Notes under the pieces: generated by a model | The model's input: only the letters and a program-made list of their open reading frames with translations | Told to the model about the DNA's origin: nothing | Databases searched by the model: none | Program-made: the position numbers and the translations under genes | Assembly: GCF_001420995.1 (NCBI RefSeq) | Contig: NZ_CP012184.1 | Span: forward strand, 3,642,501 to 3,706,500 | Direction: 5' to 3' | Source of the DNA: Pseudonocardia sp. EC080619-01 | Lineage (GTDB): Bacteria > Actinomycetota > Actinomycetes > Mycobacteriales > Pseudonocardiaceae | Length of the DNA: 64,000 bases | Shown here: piece by piece, positions 30,960 to 41,950 of the stretch | Position numbering within the stretch: position 1 is the stretch's first letter | Layout: each line of letters starts with the position of its first letter

Positions 30960-33062
30960 GTGGCAGCACAGGACGTGCTGACGGACCTCACGAAGGTCCG
31001 CAACATCGGCATCATGGCCCACATCGACGCCGGTAAGACCACCACGACCGAGCGGATCCTGTACTACACCGGGATCAACTACAAGCTCGGTGAGGTGCAC
31101 GACGGCGCCGCCACCATGGACTGGATGGAGGAGGAGCAGAAGCGCGGCATCACGATCACGTCGGCCGCGACGACCTGCTTCTGGAACGACCACCAGATCA
31201 ACATCATCGACACCCCCGGGCACGTCGACTTCACCGTCGAGGTGGAGCGGTCCCTGCGGGTGCTCGACGGCGCGGTGGCGGTCTTCGACGGCAAGGAGGG
31301 GGTCGAGCCGCAGTCCGAGCAGGTCTGGCGGCAGGCCACCAAGTACGACGTCCCCCGCATCTGCTTCGTCAACAAGATGGACAAGCTGGGCGCGGACTTC
31401 TACTTCACCGTCCAGACGATCAAGGACCGGCTGAACGCGACGCCGCTGCCCCTGCAGCTGCCGATCGGGTCGGAGTCGGACTTCATCGGTGTCGTCGACC
31501 TGGTCGAGATGCGGGCGCTGACCTGGCGTGGCGAGCCCAAGAAGGGCGAGGACTACGCCATCGAGGAGATCCCGGCCGAGCTCAAGGAGCGGGCCGAGGA
31601 GTACCGGACCGCGCTCATCGAGGCCGTCGCCGAGACCGACGACGCCCTGATGGAGGCCTACTTCGGCGGCGAGGAGATCTCGGTCGCGCAGATCAAGACC
31701 GGTATCCGGAAGCTGGTCACCGACCGCGCCGCCTACCCGGTCCTGTGCGGGTCCGCCTTCAAGAACAAGGGTGTCCAGCCGATGCTGGACGCGGTGATCG
31801 ACTACCTGCCGTCGCCGTACGACGTGCCGCCGGTCGAGGGCTTCCTCACCGACGGTGAGACCCCGGCGAGCCGCAAGCCGTCGAAGGACGAGCCGTTCTC
31901 GGCGCTGGCCTTCAAGATCGCCGCCCACCCGTTCTTCGGCAAGCTGACCTACGTCCGGGTCTACTCGGGCCGGGTCGCGTCGGGCGCGCAGATCATCAAC
32001 TCGACGAAGGACCGCAAGGAGCGCATCGGGAAGCTCTTCCAGATGCACTCCAACAAGGAGAACCCGGTCGACGAGGCCGTCGCCGGGCACATCTACGCGG
32101 TCATCGGTCTGAAGGACACGACCACCGGCGACACGCTCTGCGACTCGCAGAACCCGATCGTCCTCGAGTCGATGACCTTCCCGGACCCGGTCATCCAGGT
32201 GGCCGTCGAGCCGAAGTCGAAGGCCGACCAGGAGAAGCTCTCCACGGCGATCCAGAAGCTCGCCGAGGAGGACCCGACGTTCCAGGTCTCCCTGGACGAC
32301 GAGACCGGCCAGACCATCATCGCCGGCATGGGCGAGCTCCACCTCGAGGTGCTCGTCAACCGGATGAAGTCCGACTTCAAGGTCGAGGCCAACATCGGCA
32401 AGCCGCAGGTCGCCTACCGGGAGACCATCCGGCAGCCGGTCACGAAGTACGAGTACACGCACAAGAAGCAGACCGGTGGCTCGGGGCAGTTCGCCCGCGT
32501 CATCATCAACCTGGAGCCGCTCACCGGCGGCGACGGTGCGCTGTACGAGTTCGAGAACAAGGTCACCGGTGGCCGCATCCCGCGGGAGTACATCCCGTCG
32601 GTGGACGCCGGTGTCCAGGACGCCATGCAGTACGGCATCCAGGCCGGCTACCCCGTGGTCGGCGTGAAGTGCACCCTGCTGGACGGGCAGTACCACGAGG
32701 TCGACTCCTCGGAGATGGCCTTCAAGGTCGCCGGTTCGATGGTGTTCAAGGAGGCGGCCCGCAAGGCGAGCCCCGCCATCCTCGAGCCGATGATGGCCGT
32801 CGAGGTCACCACCCCCGAGGACTACATGGGTGACGTCATCGGCGACCTGAACTCCCGTCGTGGCCAGGTCCAGGCCATGGAGGAGCGGGCCGGCGCCCGC
32901 GTCGTCAAGGCGCTCGTGCCGCTGTCCGAGATGTTCGGCTACGTCGGTGACCTCCGGTCGCGGACCCAGGGCCGGGCGAACTACACGATGGTCTTCGACT
33001 CGTACGCCGAGGTTCCGGCGAACGTGGCCAAGGAGATCATCGCGAAGGCGACGGGCGAGTAA
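30960..33062 (+). CDS. fusA: Elongation factor G
   Basis: 700 residues, GTG start with GAGGGAGAG 9-17 nt upstream. The G1 motif [16 protein letters not shown]3 DTPGHVDF and G4 [10 protein letters not shown] define the GTPase domain, followed by domains II-V ending with [15 protein letters not shown]. It drives ribosomal translocation. Third gene of the str operon. Confidence 0.98.
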   Translation: MAAQDVLTDLTKVRNIGIMAHIDAGKTTTTERILYYTGINYKLGEVHDGAATMDWMEEEQKRGITITSAATTCFWNDHQINIIDTPGHVDFTVEVERSLRVLDGAVAVFDGKEGVEPQSEQVWRQATKYDVPRICFVNKMDKLGADFYFTVQTIKDRLNATPLPLQLPIGSESDFIGVVDLVEMRALTWRGEPKKGEDYAIEEIPAELKERAEEYRTALIEAVAETDDALMEAYFGGEEISVAQIKTGIRKLVTDRAAYPVLCGSAFKNKGVQPMLDAVIDYLPSPYDVPPVEGFLTDGETPASRKPSKDEPFSALAFKIAAHPFFGKLTYVRVYSGRVASGAQIINSTKDRKERIGKLFQMHSNKENPVDEAVAGHIYAVIGLKDTTTGDTLCDSQNPIVLESMTFPDPVIQVAVEPKSKADQEKLSTAIQKLAEEDPTFQVSLDDETGQTIIAGMGELHLEVLVNRMKSDFKVEANIGKPQVAYRETIRQPVTKYEYTHKKQTGGSGQFARVIINLEPLTGGDGALYEFENKVTGGRIPREYIPSVDAGVQDAMQYGIQAGYPVVGVKCTLLDGQYHEVDSSEMAFKVAGSMVFKEAARKASPAILEPMMAVEVTTPEDYMGDVIGDLNSRRGQVQAMEERAGARVVKALVPLSEMFGYVGDLRSRTQGRANYTMVFDSYAEVPANVAKEIIAKATGE

Positions 33063-33211
33063 GTCTCGCAACGAGGGCCGGTCGGTACCCAGTCCGACCT
33101 GCTCGGAGGGAGCGGTCCGCGGATCTGTAAGGTCCGCGGCCCGCACCTCACACCCACAGACCTGCCGTCAGCACGGCGGAGAAGAAGACAAGAGTCCAGG
33201 AGGACCCAGCA

Positions 33212-34405
33212 GTGGCGAAGGCGAAGTTCGAGCGGACCAAGCCGCACGTCAACATCGGCACCATCGGTCACATCGACCACGGCAAGACCACGCTGACGGC
33301 GGCCATCACCAAGGTTCTGCACGACAAGTACCCGAACCTCAACGAGGCTTCGGCGTTCGACATGATCGACAAGGCGCCGGAAGAGCGCCAGCGCGGTATC
33401 ACGATCTCCATCGCGCACGTCGAGTACCAGACCGAGAAGCGGCACTACGCGCACGTCGACTGCCCCGGGCACGCCGACTACGTGAAGAACATGATCACCG
33501 GTGCCGCCCAGATGGACGGCGCGATCCTGGTGGTCGCCGCGACCGACGGCCCGATGCCCCAGACCCGCGAGCACGTGCTGCTCGCGCGTCAGGTCGGCGT
33601 GCCGTACATCGTCGTCGCCCTGAACAAGGCGGACATGGTCGACGACGAGGAGATCATGGAGCTCGTCGAGATGGAGGTCCGTGAGCTCCTCTCGGACCAG
33701 GACTACCCGGGAGACGACCTCCCGATCGTCCGCGTCTCGGCGCTCAAGGCCCTCGAGGGCGACGAGCAGTGGGCCAACGCGATCGTCGAGCTGATGGACG
33801 CCGTCGACGAGGCGATCCCGGAGCCCGAGCGCGACATCGAGAAGCCGTTCCTCATGCCGGTCGAGGACGTCTTCACGATCACCGGTCGCGGCACGGTCGT
33901 CACCGGCCGTGTCGAGCGGGGCATCGTGAAGGTCAACGAGACCGTCGACATCGTCGGGATCCGCCCGAACAAGACCCCGACCACCGTCACCGGTGTCGAG
34001 ATGTTCCGGAAGATCCTCGACGAGGGGCGTGCCGGCGAGAACGTCGGCCTGCTGCTCCGCGGCATCAAGCGCGAGGACGTCGAGCGCGGCCAGGTCGTCG
34101 TGAAGCCGGGTTCGATCACCCCGCACACCGAGTTCGAGGGCCAGGTCTACATCCTGGGCAAGGACGAGGGCGGCCGTCACACCCCGTTCTTCAACAACTA
34201 CCGTCCGCAGTTCTACTTCCGGACGACCGACGTGACCGGTGTGGTGACCCTCCCGCAGGGCACCGAGATGGTCATGCCGGGTGACAACACCACCATGAGC
34301 GTTCAGCTGATCCAGCCGATCGCCATGGAGGAGGGCCTGCAGTTCGCCATCCGTGAGGGTGGTCGTACCGTGGGCGCCGGTCAGGTCACCAAGATCAACG
34401 CGTGA
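33212..34405 (+). CDS. tuf: Elongation factor Tu
   Basis: 397 residues, GTG start with CCAGGAGGA upstream. The G1 motif [11 protein letters not shown]3 DCPGHADY and G4 [10 protein letters not shown] are present, then beta-barrel domains II and III ending [11 protein letters not shown]. It delivers aminoacyl-tRNA. It lies 149 nt after fusA, enough for an own promoter, although none was convincing. A 12-bp terminator follows directly. Confidence 0.98.
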   Translation: MAKAKFERTKPHVNIGTIGHIDHGKTTLTAAITKVLHDKYPNLNEASAFDMIDKAPEERQRGITISIAHVEYQTEKRHYAHVDCPGHADYVKNMITGAAQMDGAILVVAATDGPMPQTREHVLLARQVGVPYIVVALNKADMVDDEEIMELVEMEVRELLSDQDYPGDDLPIVRVSALKALEGDEQWANAIVELMDAVDEAIPEPERDIEKPFLMPVEDVFTITGRGTVVTGRVERGIVKVNETVDIVGIRPNKTPTTVTGVEMFRKILDEGRAGENVGLLLRGIKREDVERGQVVVKPGSITPHTEFEGQVYILGKDEGGRHTPFFNNYRPQFYFRTTDVTGVVTLPQGTEMVMPGDNTTMSVQLIQPIAMEEGLQFAIREGGRTVGAGQVTKINA

Positions 34406-34409
34406 GGTC

Positions 34410-34439
34410 GCGGGGCTGCTCCGAGGTGAGCAGCCCCGC
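34410..34439 (+). terminator. Terminator of the str operon
   Basis: A 12-bp perfect stem (34410-34421 with 34428-34439), 4 nt after the tuf stop. Confidence 0.8.
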
Positions 34440-34494
34440 TACCCACCCCCCGGTCGAGGGTGCCGCACAGCGGTGTGTCATCCTTGACGGGTTG

Positions 34495-34583
34495 CACGAT
34501 GAGCATGGCGCGTGGAAGCGCCGCCTCTGTTCCCGGTCCTCCGGTAGTTCAGGAGTCGCGCTCCACGCGCCATGTTCGTTGTG
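34495..34583 (+). repeat. Long inverted repeat / structured RNA candidate
   Basis: Arms 34495-34516 and 34562-34583 form 22 consecutive base pairs as + strand RNA, with 19 Watson-Crick and 3 G-U pairs and no mismatch. After a one-base bulge a GCGC/GCGC 4-bp stem continues inward, and the apex can form CCGG-UCCU-CCGG. It is distinct from the tuf terminator 55 nt upstream. It may be a dispersed palindromic repeat, an RNA gene or a second termination/processing signal. Confidence 0.6.
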
Positions 34584-34690
34584 AGCCCCGAGTTCGTCGT
34601 TCCCGTCCCGGTCAGCCGGTGTCGGGCAGCGGGATCGGGGAGATCCAACGACATGCCCGCCCCACAGGGGGTGGGACGCGGTGACCCGGG

Positions 34691-34725
34691 TAGAACTATG
34701 AGGGTCGGGTGCGACACGCCCGACC
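34691..34725 (+). promoter_or_regulatory. Candidate -10 and leader hairpin of the S10 operon
   Basis: TAGAACTAT (34691-34699) is the only AT-rich box in the region, and a hairpin with a 7-bp stem, GGTCGGG (34703-34709) with CCCGACC (34719-34725), follows at once, near the expected transcript start. No good -35 box is seen. Confidence 0.35.
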
Positions 34726-34916
34726 GCGTGGACCGGAGAGCCCCGGCAGGAAGCCGGTTCCAGGCGACTGGAGCCGCTCCGGGCCGACAGACCTGAACAG
34801 AGCACGGGCCGCAGCCGGCCGCGTCCCGGGGATCCCCCGGTGGCAGCACGGCGCGAGTTCTTACGGGGCCGAACCGCGACACCCCCGCGGCAGGAAGAAG
34901 AGGACGACCGACGACC

Positions 34917-35222
34917 ATGGCGGGACAGAAGATCCGCATCAGGCTCAAGGCCTATGACCACGAGGCAATCGACGCGTCTGCTCGCAAGATCGTGGAGACC
35001 GTGACGCGCACCGGTGCCCGGGTCGTCGGCCCCGTGCCGCTGCCTACCGAGAAGAACGTGTACTGCGTCATCCGCTCGCCGCACAAGTACAAGGACTCGC
35101 GCGAGCACTTCGAGATGCGCACGCACAAGCGGCTGATCGACATTCTCGACCCGACGCCGAAGACGGTCGACGCGCTCATGCGCATCGACCTCCCGGCGAG
35201 CGTCGACGTCAACATCCAGTAG
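34917..35222 (+). CDS. rpsJ: 30S ribosomal protein S10
   Basis: 101 residues, [25 protein letters not shown]. Also acts as NusE in transcription antitermination. First gene of the long S10-spc transcription unit, with a leader of about 210 nt. Strong family identity over the full length. Confidence 0.98.
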   Translation: MAGQKIRIRLKAYDHEAIDASARKIVETVTRTGARVVGPVPLPTEKNVYCVIRSPHKYKDSREHFEMRTHKRLIDILDPTPKTVDALMRIDLPASVDVNIQ

Positions 35223-35236
35223 GCGTGGGGGCGACG

Positions 35237-35923
35237 ATGACTGCAGTGAACAAGAAGACGGCCGCCACGAAGCAGGCCAGGAACATCACCGGGGTCCTGG
35301 GCACCAAGCTCGGGATGACCCAGGTGTTCGACGACAACAACCGCGTCGTGCCGGTCACGGTGGTCCAGGTCGGGCCGAACGTCGTGACCCAGGTGCGCTC
35401 GGAGGAGTCCGACGGCTACACCGCCGTCCAGCTGGCCTACGGGGCCATCGACCCGCGCAAGGTGAACAAGCCGGAGACCGGCCACTTCGCCAAGGCCGGC
35501 GTCACCCCCCGTCGCCACCTCCTCGAGCTCCGCACCGCCGACGCGGCCGACTACACGCCGGGACAGGAGATCACCGCGGAGGCCTTCGCGGAGATCGCCG
35601 AGGTCGACGTGGTCGGAGTGACCAAGGGCAAGGGCTTCGCCGGTGTCATGAAGCGGCACGGCTTCGCCGGCCTGGGCGCCTCGCACGGCACCCAGCGCAA
35701 GCACCGCTCGCCGGGCTCGATCGGCGGCTGCGCCACCCCGGGCCGCGTGTTCAAGGGCGTGCGGATGGCCGGCCGGATGGGCTCCGAGCGCCAGACCACG
35801 CAGAACCTCAAGGTTCACCGCGTGGACGCCGAGCGCGGCCTGCTGCTCATCAAGGGCGCGGTCCCCGGTGCCCGTGGTGGCCTCGTCGTGGTGAAGACCC
35901 CCGCGAAGGGTGATGGCAAGTGA
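35237..35923 (+). CDS. rplC: 50S ribosomal protein L3
   Basis: 228 residues from the ATG at 35237; a GTG at 35225 is in frame, but GGGGGCGA sits at the right distance for the ATG. It contains [21 protein letters not shown] and the [15 protein letters not shown] loop reaching the peptidyl-transferase region. Its stop overlaps the rplD GTG by 4 nt. Confidence 0.96.
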   Translation: MTAVNKKTAATKQARNITGVLGTKLGMTQVFDDNNRVVPVTVVQVGPNVVTQVRSEESDGYTAVQLAYGAIDPRKVNKPETGHFAKAGVTPRRHLLELRTADAADYTPGQEITAEAFAEIAEVDVVGVTKGKGFAGVMKRHGFAGLGASHGTQRKHRSPGSIGGCATPGRVFKGVRMAGRMGSERQTTQNLKVHRVDAERGLLLIKGAVPGARGGLVVVKTPAKGDGK

Positions 35924-36606
35924 GCACCGTTCAGATCAAGACGCCGGAGGGCGCCGCAGGTGGCAGCGTCGAGCTGCCCGACCACGTCTTCGACGTGACG
36001 GCGAACATCGCCCTCATGCACCAGGTCGTGACCGCGCAGCTGAACGCGGCGCGCCAGGGCTCGCACGACACCAAGACCCGCGGCGAGGTCCGCGGTGGTG
36101 GTAAGAAGCCGTACCGGCAGAAGGGCACCGGCCGCGCCCGTCAGGGTTCGGTCCGCGCGCCGCAGTTCGCCGGTGGTGGCACCGTGCACGGCCCGACGCC
36201 GCGGGACTACTCGCAGCGGACCCCGAAGAAGATGAAGGCCGCCGCCCTGCGCGGTGCCCTCTCGGACCGGGCCCGCGCCGGCCGCGTCCACGTCGTGTCC
36301 GCTCTGGTCGAGGGTGACACCCCGTCGACCAAGGCCGCCCGCAAGACCCTCGAGGTCCTGCTGCCGGAGGCCGGTGCGAGCCGCGTGCTCGTCGTCGTCG
36401 AGCGGACGGCGGAGACCGCGCTGCTGAGCCTGCGCAACCTGCCGCAGGTCCACATGATCGCGCCGGACCAGCTGAACACCCACGACGTGCTCGTCAACGA
36501 CGTCGTCGTGTTCACGCAGACGGCGCTGGACGATTTCCTGTCCGGCCCCATCGCCACGCCGAAGGCCGCGAGCCGCCGGGCTGCCGCTGAGGAGGGCGAG
36601 AAGTGA
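35920..36606 (+). CDS. rplD: 50S ribosomal protein L4
   Basis: 228 residues, GTG start in a GTGA overlap. It has the loop [20 protein letters not shown] that lines the exit tunnel, followed by [21 protein letters not shown]. In E. coli L4 autoregulates the S10 operon; whether it does so here is unknown. It overlaps rplW by 4 nt. Confidence 0.97.
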   Translation: MSTVQIKTPEGAAGGSVELPDHVFDVTANIALMHQVVTAQLNAARQGSHDTKTRGEVRGGGKKPYRQKGTGRARQGSVRAPQFAGGGTVHGPTPRDYSQRTPKKMKAAALRGALSDRARAGRVHVVSALVEGDTPSTKAARKTLEVLLPEAGASRVLVVVERTAETALLSLRNLPQVHMIAPDQLNTHDVLVNDVVVFTQTALDDFLSGPIATPKAASRRAAAEEGEK

Positions 36607-36902
36607 TCACGGACCCGCGGGACGTGTTGCTCGCGCCGGTCGTCTCGGAGAAGAGCTACGGGCTGCTCGACGAGCGCCAGTACACCTTCGTCGTGGCACC
36701 CGACGCGAACAAGACCCAGATCAAGATCGCCGTGGAGAAGGTGTTCGGGGTCAAGGTGACCAGCGTGAACACGCTGAACCGCCCGGGCAAGCGCAAGCGC
36801 TCCCGCACCGGCTACGGCAAGCGCAAGGACACCAAGCGCGCGATCGTCACGCTCTCCGAGGAGAGCAAGGCGATCGACGTGTTCGGTGGCCAGGCGAGCT
36901 GA
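36603..36902 (+). CDS. rplW: 50S ribosomal protein L23
   Basis: 99 residues, GTG start overlapping rplD. It contains [18 protein letters not shown] and the [20 protein letters not shown] loop. It sits at the tunnel exit and docks trigger factor and SRP. Confidence 0.97.
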   Translation: MITDPRDVLLAPVVSEKSYGLLDERQYTFVVAPDANKTQIKIAVEKVFGVKVTSVNTLNRPGKRKRSRTGYGKRKDTKRAIVTLSEESKAIDVFGGQAS

Positions 36903-36918
36903 GGGAGCGAGCAGACCC

Positions 36919-37752
36919 ATGGCCATTCGTAAGTACAAGCCGACGACCTCCGGTCGCCGCGGCTCCAGTGTCTCGGACTTCGCCGAGATCACCCGGGACC
37001 ACCCGGAGAAGTCGCTGCTGCGTCCGCTGCACAACAAGGGCGGCCGCAACGCCCACGGCCGGATCACCACCCGGCACCAGGGTGGCGGCCACAAGCGGGC
37101 CTACCGCCTGATCGACTTCCGTCGCAACGACAAGGACGGGATCCCGGCGAAGGTCGCTCACATCGAGTACGACCCGAACCGCACCTCGCGGATCGCGCTG
37201 CTGCACTACGCGGACGGGGAGAAGCGCTACATCATCGCCCCGGCCCGCCTGAAGCAGGGCGACCCGATCGAGAACGGCCCCCGGGCCGACATCAAGGTGG
37301 GCAACAACCTGCCGCTGCGCAACATCCCGACGGGCACCGTGGTGCACGCGATCGAGCTCCGCCCCGGTGGCGGCGCGAAGATCGCGCGCTCGGCCGGTGC
37401 CGGCGTCCAGCTGGTCGCCAAGGACGGGCCCTACGCGCAGCTGCGGATGCCCTCCGGCGAGATCCGCAACGTCGACGTGCGCTGCCGCGCGACCGTCGGC
37501 GAGGTCGGCAACTCGGAGCACGCCAACATCAACTGGGGCAAGGCCGGCCGCATGCGGTGGAAGGGCAAGCGCCCGACCGTCCGTGGTGTCGTCATGAACC
37601 CGGTGGACCACCCGCACGGTGGTGGTGAGGGCAAGACCTCCGGTGGCCGGCACCCGGTCAACCCGGCCGGTACCCCCGAGGGCCGCACCCGTCGCAACAA
37701 GCCCTCCGACAAGTTGATCGTCCGCCGGCGCCGTACCGGCAAGAAGCGCTGA
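36919..37752 (+). CDS. rplB: 50S ribosomal protein L2
   Basis: 277 residues from the ATG at 36919 ([20 protein letters not shown]); an in-frame upstream extension overlapping rplW is rejected. The C-terminal [20 protein letters not shown] motif near the peptidyl-transferase centre is intact. It has a 16-nt gap from rplW with GAGGGAGCGA as ribosome-binding site. Confidence 0.98.
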   Translation: MAIRKYKPTTSGRRGSSVSDFAEITRDHPEKSLLRPLHNKGGRNAHGRITTRHQGGGHKRAYRLIDFRRNDKDGIPAKVAHIEYDPNRTSRIALLHYADGEKRYIIAPARLKQGDPIENGPRADIKVGNNLPLRNIPTGTVVHAIELRPGGGAKIARSAGAGVQLVAKDGPYAQLRMPSGEIRNVDVRCRATVGEVGNSEHANINWGKAGRMRWKGKRPTVRGVVMNPVDHPHGGGEGKTSGGRHPVNPAGTPEGRTRRNKPSDKLIVRRRRTGKKR

Positions 37753-37766
37753 GCAGGGAGGTAAAG

Positions 37767-38048
37767 ATGCCGCGCAGCCTGAAGAAGGGCCCCTTCGTGG
37801 ACGACCACCTGCTCAAGAAGGTGGACGCCCTCAACGAGTCCGGCAAGAAGACCGTCATCCGCACGTGGTCCCGACGGTCCACCGTCATCCCGGACATGAT
37901 CGGTCACACGATCGCCGTGCACGACGGCCGCAAGCACGTCCCGGTGTTCGTGTCCGACTCGATGGTCGGGCACAAGCTGGGGGAGTTCGCCCCCACGCGG
38001 ACCTTCCGGGGTCACATCAAGGACGACCGCAAGGCACGTCGGCGCTAG
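37767..38048 (+). CDS. rpsS: 30S ribosomal protein S19
   Basis: 93 residues, [20 protein letters not shown], with the conserved [16 protein letters not shown] near the end. It lies in the 30S head and contacts S13. A GGGAGGT precedes the ATG. Confidence 0.98.
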   Translation: MPRSLKKGPFVDDHLLKKVDALNESGKKTVIRTWSRRSTVIPDMIGHTIAVHDGRKHVPVFVSDSMVGHKLGEFAPTRTFRGHIKDDRKARRR

Positions 38049-38085
38049 AAGCCGGCCCGAGTAGCGACAAGGAGAGGTGGAGGAA

Positions 38086-38502
38086 ATGGCAGACACTGCC
38101 GAGACCACCGGCGCCGTGCTCGAGCCGACTCGTGCGCGTGCCGTGGCACGGTTCGTCCGTAGCTCGCCGATGAAGACCCGCCGCGTCGTGGACCTGGTCC
38201 GCGGCCTGCCGGTGTCCGAGGCGCTCGCGATCCTGCGGTTCTCGCCGCAGTCGGCTGCGGAGCCCGTGGCGAAGGTCGTGGCCAGCGCCGCGGCCAACGC
38301 GGAGAACAACCTGGACCTGGACCCGGACACCCTCGTGGTGGCCGTGGCGATGGTCGACGAGGGCCCGACGCTGAAGCGCATCCGTCCGCGTGCCCAGGGG
38401 CGCGCCTACCGGATCCGCAAGCGGACGAGCCACATCACCATCGAGGTCGAGTCGGTCCCCGCGAAGGCCGGCCGTCGTGGTGCGAAGGGGAGGGCCCGCT
38501 GA
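38086..38502 (+). CDS. rplV: 50S ribosomal protein L22
   Basis: 138 residues from the ATG at 38086, preferred over the GTG at 38077 because GGTGGAGGA is spaced for the ATG. It contains [19 protein letters not shown] and the tunnel hairpin [20 protein letters not shown]. Its stop overlaps rpsC by 1 nt. Confidence 0.97.
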   Translation: MADTAETTGAVLEPTRARAVARFVRSSPMKTRRVVDLVRGLPVSEALAILRFSPQSAAEPVAKVVASAAANAENNLDLDPDTLVVAVAMVDEGPTLKRIRPRAQGRAYRIRKRTSHITIEVESVPAKAGRRGAKGRAR

Positions 38503-39341
38503 TGGGGCAGAAGATCAACCCGCACGGCTTCCGCCTGGGCATCACCACGGACTGGAAGTCGCGCTGGTACGCGGACAAGCAGTACTCGGAGTACGTGAAG
38601 GAGGACGTCGAGATCCGCAAGATGCTCTCCAAGGGCATGGAGCGGGCCGGCATCTCCAAGGTCGAGATCGAGCGGACCCGGGACCGCGTGCGGGTGGACA
38701 TCCACACCGCCCGTCCGGGCATCGTGATCGGCCGCCGCGGCGCCGAGGCCGACCGCATCCGGGGCAACCTGGAGAAGCTGACCAAGAAGCAGGTCCAGCT
38801 GAACATCCTCGAGGTCAAGGCCTCGGAGTCCGACGCACAGCTCGTCGCGCAGGGCGTGGCGGAGCAGCTGTCGAACCGTGTCGCCTTCCGGCGTGCGATG
38901 CGCAAGGCCATCCAGTCGGCCATGCGCAGCCCGCAGGTCAAGGGCATCCGGGTCCAGTGCTCCGGCCGGCTCGGCGGCGCCGAGATGTCGCGGTCGGAGT
39001 TCTACCGCGAGGGTCGGGTCCCGCTGCACACGCTGCGCGCGGACATCGACTACGGCCTGTTCGAGGCCCGGACCTCCTTCGGCCGGATCGGCGTGAAGGT
39101 CTGGATCTACAAGGGTGACGTCGTCGGTGGCCGCCGTGAGGGCGCGCCCGCCGCCGAGGCGCCGGGGCGCGGTCCGCGCCGCGAGCGTCCGGCCCGTCGT
39201 CGCTCGGGTGCCTCGGGCACGACCGCGACCAGCACCGAGGCCGGGCGTGCCGCGCAGAGCGGCGGCCAGGGCGGCGCCTCCACGGCGACCGCCGAGGAGC
39301 CGGCCTCCGGTGAGAACCAGAGCAACGGTGGGGAGAGCTGA
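38502..39341 (+). CDS. rpsC: 30S ribosomal protein S3
   Basis: 279 residues. It has an N-terminal KH domain with the GxxG-type loop in [18 protein letters not shown], and the C-terminal S3 domain with [18 protein letters not shown]. The last ~65 residues (Arg/Ala/Gly/Ser/Glu-rich) are an extension usual in high-GC actinobacteria and probably disordered. Confidence 0.97.
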   Translation: MGQKINPHGFRLGITTDWKSRWYADKQYSEYVKEDVEIRKMLSKGMERAGISKVEIERTRDRVRVDIHTARPGIVIGRRGAEADRIRGNLEKLTKKQVQLNILEVKASESDAQLVAQGVAEQLSNRVAFRRAMRKAIQSAMRSPQVKGIRVQCSGRLGGAEMSRSEFYREGRVPLHTLRADIDYGLFEARTSFGRIGVKVWIYKGDVVGGRREGAPAAEAPGRGPRRERPARRRSGASGTTATSTEAGRAAQSGGQGGASTATAEEPASGENQSNGGES

Positions 39342-39344
39342 CAG

Positions 39345-39764
39345 ATGCTGATCCCACGCAAGGTCAAGCACCGCAAGCAGCACCGGCCCAAGCGCAAGGG
39401 CATGGCCAGCGGCGGTACCGCGGTCACCTTCGGTGACTGGGGCATCCAGGCGCTGGAGCCGGCCTACGTGACGAACCGGCAGATCGAGTCCGCACGTATC
39501 GCCATCAACCGGCACATCCGGCGTGGCGGGAAGATCTGGATCAACGTCTTCCCGGACATCCCGATGACCAAGAAGCCCGCCGAGGTCCGCATGGGCTCCG
39601 GTAAGGGTTCGCCGGAGAAGTGGGTCACGAACGTGAAGCCCGGCCGGGTGCTGTTCGAGATGACCTTCCCGAACAAGGAGACGGCCCACGAGGCACTTCG
39701 CCGGGCCATCCACAAGCTGCCCATGAAGTGCCGGATCGTGTCCCGTGAGGGTGGTGACATCTGA
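39345..39764 (+). CDS. rplP: 50S ribosomal protein L16
   Basis: 139 residues, [20 protein letters not shown], a canonical L16 with [20 protein letters not shown]. It organises the A-site region of 23S rRNA. It starts 3 nt after rpsC and overlaps rpmC by 1 nt. Confidence 0.98.
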   Translation: MLIPRKVKHRKQHRPKRKGMASGGTAVTFGDWGIQALEPAYVTNRQIESARIAINRHIRRGGKIWINVFPDIPMTKKPAEVRMGSGKGSPEKWVTNVKPGRVLFEMTFPNKETAHEALRRAIHKLPMKCRIVSREGGDI

Positions 39765-40009
39765 TGGCGAGCGCTGGCAACACCAAGGCGGCCGAGCTGC
39801 GCGAGCTCTCCGACGAGGAGCTGGTCGTGCGCGTCCGGGAGGCCAAGGAGGAGCTGTTCAACCTCCGCTTCCAGATGGCCACCGGGCAGCTGGACAACAA
39901 CCGGCGGCTGCGGGCCGTCCGCCACGACATCGCGCGGGTCTACACCGTCATGCGCGAGCGTGAGCTGGGCCTTTCCGCTGCGCCGATCGAGAGTGAGGGC
40001 GCAGCATGA
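39764..40009 (+). CDS. rpmC: 50S ribosomal protein L29
   Basis: 81 residues: [51 protein letters not shown] typical two-helix L29 located near the tunnel exit. Its ATGA overlaps rpsQ. Confidence 0.97.
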   Translation: MASAGNTKAAELRELSDEELVVRVREAKEELFNLRFQMATGQLDNNRRLRAVRHDIARVYTVMRERELGLSAAPIESEGAA

Positions 40010-40350
40010 GCGAGGGCGTGAGCGACGACGTGCGCTCGCCGGCCGACGACGCGACCGCGGCGAGCAAGCCGCAGTCCGCGCACGTCAAGCCGGAGGGGCA
40101 GCGCGGCGAGCGCAAGGTCCGCGAGGGCCTGGTCGTGTCCGACAAGATGGACAAGACCGTGGTCGTCTCGCTGGAGGACCGGGTCAAGCACCCGCGTTAC
40201 AGCAAGGTCATCCGCCGGACCAGCAAGGTCAAGGCGCACGACGAGGGCAACACGGCCGGCATCGGTGACCGTGTCCGCCTCATGGAGACCCGTCCGCTGT
40301 CGGCGACCAAGCGCTGGCGGCTGGTGGAGATCCTCGAGAAGGCCAAGTAG
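40006..40350 (+). CDS. rpsQ: 30S ribosomal protein S17 with N-terminal extension
   Basis: 114 residues, against about 85 in E. coli. The conserved S17 body starts near residue 37 ([26 protein letters not shown]). The first ~35 residues are an Asp/Ala/Ser-rich extension of the kind seen in actinobacteria. The ATG overlapping rpmC is the coupled start. Confidence 0.96.
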   Translation: MSEGVSDDVRSPADDATAASKPQSAHVKPEGQRGERKVREGLVVSDKMDKTVVVSLEDRVKHPRYSKVIRRTSKVKAHDEGNTAGIGDRVRLMETRPLSATKRWRLVEILEKAK

Positions 40351-40358
40351 GAGTCACA

Positions 40359-40727
40359 GTGATCCAGCAGGAGTCGCGGCTGCGCGTCGCCGACAACACC
40401 GGTGCCAAGGAGATCCTGTGCATCCGGGTGCTGGGCGGCTCCGCGCGGCGCTACGCCGGGATCGGCGACGTCATCGTCGCTACGGTCAAGGAAGCCATCC
40501 CCGGCGCAGGTGTCAAGCGTGGTGACGTCGTCAAGGCGGTCATCGTGCGCACCAAGAAGGAGAAGCGCCGTCCCGACGGCAGCTACATCCGATTCGACGA
40601 GAACGCCGCCGTCCTCATCAAGGCGGACAACGGACCCCGAGGGACCCGTATCTTCGGCCCGGTCGGGCGCGAGCTGCGCGACCGCAAGTTCATGAGGATC
40701 ATCTCCCTCGCTCCGGAGGTGCTCTGA
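40359..40727 (+). CDS. rplN: 50S ribosomal protein L14
   Basis: 122 residues, GTG start ([20 protein letters not shown]), with the C-terminal [17 protein letters not shown]. First gene of the spc part, continuous with the S10 genes and only 8 nt after rpsQ. Confidence 0.98.
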   Translation: MIQQESRLRVADNTGAKEILCIRVLGGSARRYAGIGDVIVATVKEAIPGAGVKRGDVVKAVIVRTKKEKRRPDGSYIRFDENAAVLIKADNGPRGTRIFGPVGRELRDRKFMRIISLAPEVL

Positions 40728-40729
40728 TC

Positions 40730-41068
40730 ATGAAGGCGAAGATGAAGGTGAAGAAGGGCGACACCGTGCAGGTGATCGCCGGCAAGGACAAGGGCGCGAC
40801 GGGCAAGGTCATCGCGGCCTACCCGGACCGTGAGCGCGTGCTGGTCGAGGGCGTGAACCGGATCAAGAAGCACACCCGGATCAGCCAGAACCAGCGTGGC
40901 GCCGAGAGCGGCGGGATCGTCACGCAGGAGGCGGCCATCCACGTCTCGAACGTGATGGTCGTCGACTCGGACGGCAAGCCGACCCGGATCGGCAAGAAGG
41001 TCGTCGAGAACGAGGACGGCACGACCCGCCGGGTCCGGATCTCCAAGCGCAACGGGAAGGAGATCTGA
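40730..41068 (+). CDS. rplX: 50S ribosomal protein L24
   Basis: 112 residues with the KOW motif in [26 protein letters not shown] at 40730 follows GGAGGTG by about 9 nt; a second in-frame ATG at 40742 is possible. It is an assembly initiator of the 50S subunit. Confidence 0.97.
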   Translation: MKAKMKVKKGDTVQVIAGKDKGATGKVIAAYPDRERVLVEGVNRIKKHTRISQNQRGAESGGIVTQEAAIHVSNVMVVDSDGKPTRIGKKVVENEDGTTRRVRISKRNGKEI

Positions 41069-41069
41069 G

Positions 41070-41633
41070 ATGACCGCTCCGACCACCGAGATCCCGCGTC
41101 TCAAGCAGCGTTACCGTGACGACATCCTCGGCTCCCTGCGCGAGGAGTTCGGCTACACGAACGTCATGCAGATCCCCGGCCTGACCAAGGTCGTGGTGAA
41201 CATGGGTGTCGGCGACGCCGCCCGGGACTCCAAGCTGATCGACGGCGCGCTGCGCGACCTGGCCACCATCACCGGTCAGAAGCCGCAGCTGCGCCGCGCG
41301 ACCAAGTCGATCGCGCAGTTCAAGCTGCGCGAGGGGATGCCCATCGGCGCGAAGGTGACCCTGCGCAACGACCGCATGTGGGAGTTCCTGGACCGGCTGC
41401 TGACCATCGCGCTGCCGCGTATCCGGGACTTCCGGGGCCTGAGCGGCGACCAGTTCGACGGTCGCGGGAACTACACGTTCGGGCTGAACGAGCAGTCGAT
41501 GTTCCACGAGATCGACCCGGACACCATCGACCGGCCGCGGGGCATGGACATCACGGTCGTGACCACCGCGACCACCAACGCCGAAGGCCGGGCGCTGCTG
41601 CGCCACCTGGGCTTCCCGTTCAAGGAGAGCTGA
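41070..41633 (+). CDS. rplE: 50S ribosomal protein L5
   Basis: 187 residues: [40 protein letters not shown], and [15 protein letters not shown] P-site loop here read as [21 protein letters not shown]. It binds 5S rRNA and contacts P-site tRNA. Confidence 0.98.
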   Translation: MTAPTTEIPRLKQRYRDDILGSLREEFGYTNVMQIPGLTKVVVNMGVGDAARDSKLIDGALRDLATITGQKPQLRRATKSIAQFKLREGMPIGAKVTLRNDRMWEFLDRLLTIALPRIRDFRGLSGDQFDGRGNYTFGLNEQSMFHEIDPDTIDRPRGMDITVVTTATTNAEGRALLRHLGFPFKES

Positions 41634-41637
41634 GCGA

Positions 41638-41823
41638 ATGGCGAAGAAGGCGCTCATCAACAAGGCGAACGCGAAGCCGAAGTTCGGCGTGCGGGGTTAC
41701 ACCCGCTGCCAGAAGTGCGGCCGTCCGCGTGCCGTCTTCCGCAAGTTCGGCCTCTGCCGCGTGTGCCTGCGCGACATGGCCCACGCCGGCGAGCTGCCGG
41801 GTGTGAGCAAGTCCAGCTGGTGA
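41638..41823 (+). CDS. rpsZ: 30S ribosomal protein S14, zinc-binding type Z
   Basis: 61 residues. It has CxxC pairs at Cys24/Cys27 and Cys40/Cys43, so this is the short zinc-binding paralogue typical of Gram-positives, not the ~100-residue zinc-free form. A zinc-independent copy, if any, lies elsewhere. It is followed by 127 nt of hairpin-rich DNA before rpsH. Confidence 0.97.
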   Translation: MAKKALINKANAKPKFGVRGYTRCQKCGRPRAVFRKFGLCRVCLRDMAHAGELPGVSKSSW

Positions 41824-41829
41824 TCCGCA

Positions 41830-41912
41830 GGCCCCGCACCGGCGGGGCCCGGGTCGACCCGATCGCCGAAGGCCCGCGCCGGCGCGGTGCCCCTCCACGG
41901 GGGCACCGCGCC
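41830..41912 (+). other. Tandem hairpins between rpsZ and rpsH
   Basis: Hairpin 1 has an 8-bp stem (41830-41837 with 41842-41849). Hairpin 2 has a 13-bp perfect stem (41881-41893 with 41900-41912) with outer GGCCC/GGGCC pairing possible. They sit in the largest gap within the S10-spc run, and can act as attenuator, processing site or S8-type control element; there is no T tract. Confidence 0.5.
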
Positions 41913-41950
41913 GGGCCGCGAGGAACCACGGCGGGAAAGAGACATACACC

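Larger units (their letters stand above)
34440..34916 (+). other. tuf-rpsJ intergenic region: unexplained hairpin, then S10 promoter and leader
   Basis: 477 nt with no credible protein gene; short frames on both strands lack starts with ribosome-binding sites. It contains an 89-nt inverted repeat (34495-34583), a possible S10 promoter (34691-34699), a leader hairpin (34703-34725) and about 200 nt of leader before rpsJ. Confidence 0.55.

Noticed and set aside
33063..33211. Separate tuf promoter in the fusA-tuf gap
   Set aside because: The 149-nt gap holds a repeated GGTCCGCGG but no -35/-10 pair good enough to annotate.
34478..34948. Reverse-strand frame through the tuf-rpsJ hairpin
   Set aside because: No ribosome-binding site, no recognisable family and it is built largely from palindromic DNA.
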